DNA of 16,631 nucleotides from Euryarchaeota archaeon UBA596 (lineage in GTDB: Archaea; Thermoplasmatota; Poseidoniia; Poseidoniales; Poseidoniaceae), in contig DAGQ01000125.1 of NCBI GenBank assembly GCA_002498205.1, positions 1 to 16,631 on the forward strand. The letters run 5' to 3'. Numbering within the stretch: position 1 is the stretch's first letter; each line of letters starts with the position of its first letter. Of the stretch, positions 6,827-13,337 are shown piece after piece. A model generated the notes under the pieces. The model saw only the letters and a list, made by a program, of their open reading frames with translations. It was not told where the DNA came from and made no database searches. Made by a program: the position numbers and the translations under genes.

Positions 6827-9163
6827 ATGGGCGCCGACAATTTTGCTGATGGCGATGAAAATGAGCATATTGTTCCAGATTATAATAACGACACACAAAT
6901 TAGTACTGAAGAATTGCAGGAATTTTTTGATGAGGATGAAGATGGTATTATTACCACAGAGGAATTTATTGAAAAAGTAGAAGATAAAATTGATAAAGAA
7001 ATAGAAACAATTCGTAATAAAAGATTAGTTAAAAAGAATAGAAGATTACTTTCAGGTATTGAGGATTATACGTTATTAGTCGGAATCGTTTTTACGGCAA
7101 TTTATTTTGGAATGTTATTAACAATGAGTAGTGCAGTTTTAGGTGATTCAACAGAAGTAGACCATACTCTTTCTGAGACATTATTGGATACTGGAGAAGT
7201 TTGTGATGTAATTGAAGATGCTCCTTGGTTGAATATTTATTCTGATAATGATCGTCAGGTAATGGTTGTTGAATCTTATAATTTGAATTTAACAAAAACA
7301 TATGAATTACAATGGGAAAGAACTACATTGGAGAATGGTATATTGGGTTCAGGTGAAATTACAGAATATGATGAAAAATTTAATCTCACAAGAAAAGCCG
7401 AAATTCCATTTGGTAAAGATTGGCATGAAGGCGAATACAAGTTTGTTGCAGAATTATTCGAATCAGAGAATTCTTTAGAAATGAGGGTTTCAGATTCAGA
7501 AAGTAGTAATGAAACAACTAACTCTAGTAATGTAGAAAATGGTACTTCAAATCAAGGAAATGAAACAAACAACACTTCAATATTACTAAATGGTTCAAAT
7601 AGCGATGTAGAAGTTGAACTTATTAAGCATTCAAATCAAACAATTATGGTAGCTTTAGATAATGTTGAATTTAAATTAGAAATGGAAACCGTTTCAGGGA
7701 GTTTATTCCCTTGGGTAGAAAGTGAAACACAATTATCAGCCAAAGTTACAGATGCGGGTGCTAGGGTCTGTTGGGGTACACAAGATCTAGGAAATTGGGC
7801 TTGGGGTCTAATGGGTGCAGAATTAGGAGGAGGAAGAGAAACAGCAATGCTTACTGGTGGTTCAGCAGGGATTCCAGCATGGTGGATGGCATTTGTATCA
7901 TTATCATTATCTGTAATTACTTTATTTATTTTATATCCTTTAATTTACAAAGTATATCATCAAGATGCTGATGACAAATTAACAAATGAACAAATCGAAA
8001 GAGTTGTTGAGCTATCCCTAAAATATAGTGCTAAAAAATTGAAAATAGATATTGAATGGGACATATTTAAATTTAAGGTTAAAGAGCTATCAATTGATGT
8101 TTTAGTTGCTTATAGAACAACAAATTCTACCATCGCTTCAAAAATAGACGTTAGAGCAGAAATTTTGAAAGAAATTTTGAACGAGTTCGGACTTTTTAGA
8201 GTTTTTAAACCAGTTTTATTAGTTGTAAAACCAGTTGGAGAAATTACTGGAGTTGATTTTGAACATTTAACTAAAGGTGGTTTAGATAATTTTGAACCTG
8301 ATACAATCGATTCAAATCAGTTAGTTGAAGATTATACCGATTTCTTTAAAGATTTACATGATTTAAGTAAGATTGAAGATACAATTAGAGATTCATTACA
8401 TAATTTCTTTAAGATTAGAAATATGACAGATAGAGGAACAGCGGTTCTTTCTGATGATCATGCTGTTTTTGTTAGAGTTATTTTCCGTCCAAACCAACGT
8501 TTTGCATTTTTCAGGTTTAAGCAAAGTTCCACAAATATTGAAGAACAACTTAGAGAACAATTAGAAAGAGAATTAGGGTCTCAATTATCAGAAAGAGAAT
8601 TAATAATTAGTGCTAGAAATGAAATTGCTACACTTTCAGATCGTTCTCAAGCTGGAAGAATTGAAACTAGTGAAGGAACTAAGGGTAGAGTTGCTGCAGT
8701 AGCTAGACAAGATGGATTCGCAGGAAGGGTATTGCAAACGAAATTCTTTGGAGATATGCTCTCAACTGTAGAATATACGGCACAAGAGAAAAGAGAATTT
8801 ATCAACAAATGGGGTTTTTGGGGTTTAATTGTATTTGTTTGGATTCCATTTATGGCTTCAGGAGTATTAGTTGGTGCTGTACTTGGAATGTTATCAAGAA
8901 TGAAATTTGATAGAGTTTTATGGGCAACTTTGATTGGAGGTTCAGCTGCTTCAATTACTTGGGCATATACTGCAGAAGGAATTGTAACTTTTATGCATAA
9001 ATTTAGGCTTGAAGCAATAATTCCTATTGCAATTATTGTATTTATTGGTATGGCTGTTTTACATTTAAGATCTACAAGGGCTAGAAGGCAAACTGAATTA
9101 TTTGAGGACACAATGCTAGAGTTATTTAAGTCTGATATCGAATCAAAATACGGATTAGAATAA
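6827..9163 (+). CDS. Large membrane protein: EF-hand-like N-terminus and small-multidrug-export-like C-terminus
   Basis: Residue numbers are from the ATG at 6827; a GTG at 6773 in the same frame would add 18 residues. Two EF-hand-like calcium loops lie at 18-29 (DYNNDTQISTEE, degenerate) and 35-46 (DEDEDGIITTEE, canonical D-x-D-x-D-G-x-I-x-x-x-E). A membrane span follows at about 80-103. The next section, about 104-348, is probably extracytoplasmic and holds a Ser/Asn-rich linker (222-260) with many N-x-S/T sequons. A second span is at about 349-375, then a region of about 280 residues rich in charged residues with helical stretches (567-602). The last 120 residues carry two or three spans (about 662-690, 696-716, 728-747). 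WGFWGLIVFVWIPFMASGVL (662-681) and the following Gly-rich span resemble the Sm_multidrug_ex (COG2426) family core. Transport, calcium sensing or structural roles are all possible. Confidence 0.8.
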   Translation: MGADNFADGDENEHIVPDYNNDTQISTEELQEFFDEDEDGIITTEEFIEKVEDKIDKEIETIRNKRLVKKNRRLLSGIEDYTLLVGIVFTAIYFGMLLTMSSAVLGDSTEVDHTLSETLLDTGEVCDVIEDAPWLNIYSDNDRQVMVVESYNLNLTKTYELQWERTTLENGILGSGEITEYDEKFNLTRKAEIPFGKDWHEGEYKFVAELFESENSLEMRVSDSESSNETTNSSNVENGTSNQGNETNNTSILLNGSNSDVEVELIKHSNQTIMVALDNVEFKLEMETVSGSLFPWVESETQLSAKVTDAGARVCWGTQDLGNWAWGLMGAELGGGRETAMLTGGSAGIPAWWMAFVSLSLSVITLFILYPLIYKVYHQDADDKLTNEQIERVVELSLKYSAKKLKIDIEWDIFKFKVKELSIDVLVAYRTTNSTIASKIDVRAEILKEILNEFGLFRVFKPVLLVVKPVGEITGVDFEHLTKGGLDNFEPDTIDSNQLVEDYTDFFKDLHDLSKIEDTIRDSLHNFFKIRNMTDRGTAVLSDDHAVFVRVIFRPNQRFAFFRFKQSSTNIEEQLREQLERELGSQLSERELIISARNEIATLSDRSQAGRIETSEGTKGRVAAVARQDGFAGRVLQTKFFGDMLSTVEYTAQEKREFINKWGFWGLIVFVWIPFMASGVLVGAVLGMLSRMKFDRVLWATLIGGSAASITWAYTAEGIVTFMHKFRLEAIIPIAIIVFIGMAVLHLRSTRARRQTELFEDTMLELFKSDIESKYGLE

Positions 9164-9164
9164 T

Positions 9165-9746
9165 TTATCTTTTAGCATTTTTAGGTCTAAAAACATCAAT
9201 AATATCTTTTTTTGTTTCTATGTACGGGCCTTCAATCAAGTCAATACAATATGGAATTGCAGGAAAAATTTCATCTATGGTTTCTCTAATTGCTTTCGGT
9301 TGACCTGGTAGATTAATTATTAATGAGTTACCACGAATAACACCTACTTGCCTACTTAGTATTGCAGTTGGAACATATTTTAGAGAGATTGTTCTCATCA
9401 ATTCTCCAAAACCAGGTAATTCTTTATCGGCTATTGAAATGGTTGCATCTGGTGTGACGTCTCGTTTTGTTGGTCCAGTCCCTCCAGTGGTAACTACTAA
9501 AGAACAACCTTTTTCATCTGTTAGAGTGATTATACATTTTTCAATTTCTGTTTGAACATCAGGTATTATTATTGAATAACTTGACCAAGAAGAATCAAGA
9601 ATCTCAGAAAAGAAATCTATGATTTTTGGCCCTCCTTTATCAACATATTCTCCCTGAAATGCACGATCAGAAACAGTTATTATTCCAATGTTGATATGTT
9701 CGCCAATAGAATTCTCATTTCCTCCATTGTGTATTTGAAAATTCAT
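9165..9746 (-). CDS. mogA: Molybdopterin adenylyltransferase MogA
   Basis: MogA adenylates molybdopterin before molybdate insertion in molybdenum cofactor synthesis, in the cytoplasm. From memory the protein is strikingly like the E. coli enzyme: IGIITVSDRAFQGEYVDKGG near the start, TTGGTGPTKRDVTPDAT, LPGFGELMR, VPTAILSRQVGVIRG, LIINLPGQPKAI, PYCIDLIEGPYIET and the end FRPKNAKR all correspond. The TTGGTGPTKRDVTPDAT block carries the active-site Asp and Thr residues. The length of 193 residues is normal, with about 20 extra residues at the N-terminus and a shorter loop before PYC. The ATG at 9746 lies 11 bp after the AstE/AspA-like stop on the same strand, so the pair is probably co-transcribed. 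Only one base separates its stop from that of the convergent large membrane protein gene. Confidence 0.93.
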   Translation of the reverse strand: MNFQIHNGGNENSIGEHINIGIITVSDRAFQGEYVDKGGPKIIDFFSEILDSSWSSYSIIIPDVQTEIEKCIITLTDEKGCSLVVTTGGTGPTKRDVTPDATISIADKELPGFGELMRTISLKYVPTAILSRQVGVIRGNSLIINLPGQPKAIRETIDEIFPAIPYCIDLIEGPYIETKKDIIDVFRPKNAKR

Positions 9747-9757
9747 AAAAACACCAT

Positions 9758-10891
9758 TTATTTTGGTTCAGTCTTTTCACTTGATTCAAAGACCATATCA
9801 TCTAACTGAACACCTTCATCATCATTTACTAGTTCTTCTTCACATTCTAAATCTTCATCAATATCAAGGATACTTTTCACATGTTCAAATGTCTTTTTTA
9901 GAGGAACTAAATGCACTAATGGATCACCGGTTCTAGTTAATGGAATTGTAGCTATACTAACAATTATGCCATTACAAGGTGCAAAAATATCATCTGTTTT
10001 GTGTCCAAAAGGGTCTGTAATATGGGCAATTAATTGATTTTCTTCCACCAATTCCCCTATTCCAATCAAACAATGGAGTAATCCTCCTGAGGGGGCTCTA
10101 ATCCATCTAGATTTTCTTACTAATACACGAAAATTTGGTTCTTTAATTTCTCCATCAACCATTTCTAAAGATCTTAGAACATTTAGCACTCCCGCTAAAC
10201 CATCTTCTACATTTTTAATTTGAAATGAATTTGAAGAACCGGTTTCAAGTAAAATAGAAGGACATCCATTGTCTGTAGCTTCTCTTCTAATAGTTCCTTC
10301 AGATCCTAGAGAATGTAAAACAATATTTGTACCAAATGCTTTTGCTAAATTTTTACAAATTTCATTATCAAAATTAGTTCTAACATGATTTAAATTAATT
10401 CTAGTTCCAGGTGCAGTATGAATATCAATTAAGTAATCCGACTTTGGAATAATAGATGAAAATAGTTTATGAGCTAATCTTTGAGAGTGATTTCCATTAG
10501 ATCTTCCCGGAAATTGACGATTTAAATCTCTTCCATCTGTTGTTCTACGCTGTTTAAGTAATACAGATTCTGGATTCGCAATTGGAATTAGAATTAGTGT
10601 ACCTCTTAGTTTTTCAACATCAATAAAATCATCTTCATTATTTGGAATATGATCGTATCCATGAATAAGAAAATGTAGTATACTAACCCCATTTAATTCA
10701 TCTCCATGAATTGCTGAAGTAATAGAAAGAGTTGGTCCCTCAAAAGCCCCATGGAATATAAAACAAGGAATTTCTAATTTTCTTCCCAGAGGGTCAATTC
10801 CAACTTCAATCACAGTTTCAACACGAGAGCCCGCTTCAATTAATTCTCCATTAAATTCAAATTTATCTCTGGAATCATTTCCCGAAGCCAT
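9758..10891 (-). CDS. AstE/AspA-family zinc-dependent acylase or amidase
   Basis: This belongs to the succinylglutamate desuccinylase/aspartoacylase branch of the M14-like zinc hydrolases. Zinc ligands are visible as His62 and Glu65 (HGDE, 62-65) and His158 (DIHTA). The substrate-binding motif DLNRQFPG is at 122-129, and the probable catalytic Glu216 is in LLETG. Residues about 255-330 form the usual C-terminal beta domain (APSGG...DPFG...APCNG). An extra acidic tail follows from about 343 to 377 (DIDEDLECEEELVNDDEG), which I do not expect in the family. The reaction would release an acyl group from an N-acyl amino acid or amide, but the substrate is not identifiable. It is the first gene of a pair with mogA and is divergent from pyrC. 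Confidence 0.88.
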   Translation of the reverse strand: MASGNDSRDKFEFNGELIEAGSRVETVIEVGIDPLGRKLEIPCFIFHGAFEGPTLSITSAIHGDELNGVSILHFLIHGYDHIPNNEDDFIDVEKLRGTLILIPIANPESVLLKQRRTTDGRDLNRQFPGRSNGNHSQRLAHKLFSSIIPKSDYLIDIHTAPGTRINLNHVRTNFDNEICKNLAKAFGTNIVLHSLGSEGTIRREATDNGCPSILLETGSSNSFQIKNVEDGLAGVLNVLRSLEMVDGEIKEPNFRVLVRKSRWIRAPSGGLLHCLIGIGELVEENQLIAHITDPFGHKTDDIFAPCNGIIVSIATIPLTRTGDPLVHLVPLKKTFEHVKSILDIDEDLECEEELVNDDEGVQLDDMVFESSEKTEPK

Positions 10892-10926
10892 GTATAGGCC
10901 AAGACCTATTACATTTTCTCTTTTGC

Positions 10927-10936
10927 TAATATAAGG
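10927..10936 (+). promoter_or_regulatory. TATA-like element and leader of pyrC
   Basis: TAATATAAGG (10927-10936) is TATA-like and lies 45-54 nt upstream of the ATG at 10981, so a transcript start near 10957 is expected. GGGAG (10968-10972) and GGTG (10977-10980), next to the start codon, are possible Shine-Dalgarno pairings. The 89-bp spacer is shared with the divergent AstE/AspA-like gene, for which I see no clear TATA box. Confidence 0.35.
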
Positions 10937-10980
10937 TTTAACAACTCGTCCCGATTTGGCACTAAAAGGGAGAGAAGGTG

Positions 10981-12015
10981 ATGACTCAAATTAAGATTCA
11001 GACTCCAGATGATTGGCATTTACATTTTCGTGACGGGGACATGTTAAATGAAACAGTTCCCGCAACAGCGCGTTGCTTTAAACGAGCAATCGTTATGCCA
11101 AATCTAGTACCTCCTGTTACTAATGCCAAAATGGTTGAAGAATATCGTCATCGTATCTTAGCAGCACGCCCTGAAGGAAGTAAATTTGAGCCTTTAATGA
11201 CATTATATCTTACGAACGGAACAACTCGTGAAGACATCATAGCAGCAAAACAAGTAGGCACTGTCGCTGCTAAGTTATATCCCGCTGGTGCAACCACAAA
11301 TTCAGATGCAGCTGTTAAATCATTGGATCCCCTATTCCCTATTTTTGAGGAAATGCAAAAACAAGGTATGTTACTCTTAATACACGGTGAGGTTACGGAT
11401 GACCACATTGATATCTTTGATCGAGAGAAAGAATTCATAGATAGAAATCTAACTCGGATTGTTGCTACATTTCCAGAATTGAAAATCGTTTTTGAACATA
11501 TCACTACTAAAGATGCAGTAGATTTTGTAGTCTCTGCTAACGACAATGTTGCAGCAACTATTACCCCACAGCACCTATTACTAAATCGAAATGATATGTT
11601 AGTAGGTGGTATAAGACCCCATAATTACTGCTTACCAGTATTAAAACGTAATATCCACCAACAAGCTTTAAGAGAAGTTGTTGCAACAGGTAATAAGAAA
11701 TTTTTCTTAGGTACGGACTCTGCACCTCATGAAAAAGACAAGAAAGAATCTGCTTGTGGCTGCGCTGGTTGTTATAGTGCCTGGAGTGCAATTGAATTAT
11801 ACACTCATGTTTTTGATGAGCTAGATGCATTGGATAAACTTGAAGGCTTTGCTTCCCACCATGGTGCTGATTTCTATGGTTTGCCTAGAAATCATGGAAC
11901 AATCACATTAGTGAAAGAGGATTGGACGATTCCAGAAAAGATAATCCTGCCAAATGGTAATCCAATAGTTCCATTTTTTGCAGGCCAAAACTGTACTTGG
12001 AAATTAATTGATTAA
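10981..12015 (+). CDS. pyrC: Dihydroorotase, PyrC (class II) type
   Basis: PyrC cyclises N-carbamoyl-L-aspartate to dihydroorotate, the third step of pyrimidine synthesis. From memory the protein follows the E. coli sequence closely over its full length of 344 residues (348 in E. coli). The binuclear zinc site is complete: His13 and His15 (DWHLHFRDGD), carboxylated Lys98 (AAKLYPAGATTNS), His135 (IHGEVT), His173 (FEHITTKDA) and Asp246 (GTDSAPH). The Cys-rich block ESACGCAGC (256-264) is also a hallmark of the proteobacterial form. I chose the ATG at 10981; a GTG lies directly before it. Archaea often carry a different dihydroorotase class, so this gene looks acquired from bacteria. A hairpin follows 17 nt after the stop. 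Confidence 0.97.
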   Translation: MTQIKIQTPDDWHLHFRDGDMLNETVPATARCFKRAIVMPNLVPPVTNAKMVEEYRHRILAARPEGSKFEPLMTLYLTNGTTREDIIAAKQVGTVAAKLYPAGATTNSDAAVKSLDPLFPIFEEMQKQGMLLLIHGEVTDDHIDIFDREKEFIDRNLTRIVATFPELKIVFEHITTKDAVDFVVSANDNVAATITPQHLLLNRNDMLVGGIRPHNYCLPVLKRNIHQQALREVVATGNKKFFLGTDSAPHEKDKKESACGCAGCYSAWSAIELYTHVFDELDALDKLEGFASHHGADFYGLPRNHGTITLVKEDWTIPEKIILPNGNPIVPFFAGQNCTWKLID

Positions 12016-12027
12016 TTACTATGTTTT

Positions 12028-12041
12028 AGAGGGTAGTCACT
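12028..12041 (+). repeat. Copy 1 of a 14-bp direct repeat flanking the lipoprotein gene
   Basis: AGAGGGTAGTCACT here matches AGGGGGTACTCACT at 13298-13311 in 12 of 14 positions, in the same orientation. The two copies lie in the spacers on either side of the lipoprotein gene, about 1.27 kb apart. Confidence 0.4.
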
Positions 12042-12076
12042 GCTCAGACCTTCAGTGCTACGTGCACAACACACTG
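12033..12076 (+). terminator. Hairpin downstream of pyrC with an alternative pairing
   Basis: GTAGTCACTG (12033-12042) pairs with CAGTGCTAC (12053-12061) with one bulged T and a 10-nt loop, giving nine pairs. CAGTG (12053-12057) can instead pair with CACTG at 12072-12076, so the two stems exclude each other. There is no T-run after either stem, which argues against a bacterial-type intrinsic terminator; a structured 3' end or regulatory element is also possible. Confidence 0.4.
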
Positions 12077-12104
12077 TTTCACCCCTTGAAACCAATGCTC
12101 ATAC

Positions 12105-12135
12105 CAAGGAGGAGAAAAATTTCATGCTAAAGTGA
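12105..12135 (+). other. Strong Shine-Dalgarno followed by a three-codon frame
   Basis: On the plus strand AAGGAGGAG (12106-12114) lies 9 nt before ATGCTAAAGTGA (12124-12135), which encodes only Met-Leu-Lys and a stop. The ATG lies inside the 3' end of the opposing lipoprotein gene. It may be the 5' remnant of a gene that once followed pyrC, or a chance match. Confidence 0.3.
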
Positions 12136-13225
12136 ACTGTCCGAGATTGTATGTTGTACTCCCATCAATAACCCGTACAGTGAATGTTGATTGAGTTGAG
12201 CCATCACCTGAGATATCAACGCCATTCTCAATCAAAGTGATCGTCTCTCCAATCTCCCACAATGAGTCATCAGTTCCAGTTTGTGAACCGATGAGGATGT
12301 TTCCGGCAAGTTCGTGAATATTACCATCACCATCTTCTAACTCAATTCCAAGGTTATTAATTGAGATATCAGCATCAGCGCCATCTAGATTCAGCAAAAA
12401 CAGATTATCATTTCCATCTGTTGTAATAGCATCAGCATGATCGTTTACCGTCACTGAAATGGAATTGGCGGGGCCAGGGTTGTTTGATTCAGCAAGCTGG
12501 CTAGCCCACCAATATTCGCTGAAAACAGGTGCTGTGCACCATGATGGAGCGTTAGCAGATTCCTGGGCATAGGCATTCATTCTATCCAAATCCCAGTCAA
12601 TATATTGCTGGTCTTCCATTAGATTTAGAATGCTTTCATTCCAATCCTGAGTAGTTTGGTTCATTGACCCTTCACCAATTACAATTGGACCTGGGAGTGT
12701 TAAGCGTTCACTTTCTATGTAAATCCCACAATGTCCAGGGTGTGCGCCATCAGATGAACCATCTGAACCCATTACAGAAGATCCAGATGCATCAAACCAC
12801 ATCACCCTACCTGAGACTTTTATTGGAAAACAGTACTCCTGGGCTAAACCTTTGAAGAAACATACTTCCTCATCTTGAAGATCATAGACATGACTTTCGC
12901 TTGGATGTGAAGCATTTTCATAAGCATACCAACTGAAACAAACGTTTTCTGTGGAATCCCAATGAACATCTATCTCAGCATCTGGATTAGCTGCAGCTTC
13001 TGCTATTAATTCGTTACAAGCAACTTCAGTTGAGACCAAGACCCTTTCTAGAGTCGTTCCATTAAATCGAAATCCATTGACAGATGTATTGTCCATGAAG
13101 CCAATATAGCCTGCCGGATTTGGATCATTTGGGTCTTCTTCAATGTCTACTACATCTTCACCTAGGCAACCAGATAAACTAGCGCAAATCATAATCAGAG
13201 TAAGGGTCAAAGCATTCTTTCGCAT
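12122..13225 (-). CDS. Acidic lipoprotein with a possible pilin-like C-terminal domain
   Basis: The N-terminus has two basic residues, a hydrophobic core (ALTLTLIMICAS) and the lipobox LSGC (17-20), so the mature protein would be lipid-anchored at Cys20 and face outward. The mature part is strongly acidic and has multiple cysteines, probably in disulfides. From about residue 255 to the end the sequence turns into beta-type repeats (ISVTVNDHADAI, LFLLNLDGADADISINNLGI, FTVRVIDGSTTYNLGQFTLA). This resembles the C-terminal beta sandwich of archaeal pilin/flagellin-like proteins, although the class III pilin leader is absent. GC is higher here than in the next gene: by hand count 28 of 60 and 27 of 60 in two lines, against 14 of 60 in the M32 gene. 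I cannot name the family. Confidence 0.82.
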   Translation of the reverse strand: MRKNALTLTLIMICASLSGCLGEDVVDIEEDPNDPNPAGYIGFMDNTSVNGFRFNGTTLERVLVSTEVACNELIAEAAANPDAEIDVHWDSTENVCFSWYAYENASHPSESHVYDLQDEEVCFFKGLAQEYCFPIKVSGRVMWFDASGSSVMGSDGSSDGAHPGHCGIYIESERLTLPGPIVIGEGSMNQTTQDWNESILNLMEDQQYIDWDLDRMNAYAQESANAPSWCTAPVFSEYWWASQLAESNNPGPANSISVTVNDHADAITTDGNDNLFLLNLDGADADISINNLGIELEDGDGNIHELAGNILIGSQTGTDDSLWEIGETITLIENGVDISGDGSTQSTFTVRVIDGSTTYNLGQFTLA

Positions 13226-13271
13226 GAATGTAGGTGGAAAATGAAACTGTTAATACCTATCGCCGCCGAAT

Positions 13272-13311
13272 CCCCCTTACTTTATACAGTACGAAGCAGG
13301 GGGTACTCACT
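13272..13311 (-). promoter_or_regulatory. TATA-like element and GC-rich motifs upstream of the lipoprotein gene
   Basis: TGTATAAAG on the minus strand (13280-13288) lies about 55-63 nt upstream of the ATG at 13225. It is flanked by CCCCC (13272-13276) and GGGGG (13299-13303), which could pair across it. Copy 2 of the 14-bp direct repeat (AGGGGGTACTCACT) is at 13298-13311, and a palindrome ACGTA-tg-TACGT lies just beyond at 13316-13327. G/C content over 13261-13320 is 31 of 60 by hand count, which is high for this window. Confidence 0.35.
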
Positions 13312-13337
13312 AACTACGTATGTACGTTATAAATAAT

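Noticed and set aside
8647..9111. Open frame of 154 codons antisense to the large membrane protein gene
   Set aside because: It lies wholly inside a well-supported gene, and its composition is what the complement of that gene would give. No ribosome-binding site or family motif is visible.
11148..11546. Open frame antisense to pyrC
   Set aside because: It is fully inside pyrC, whose zinc-site motifs are certain.
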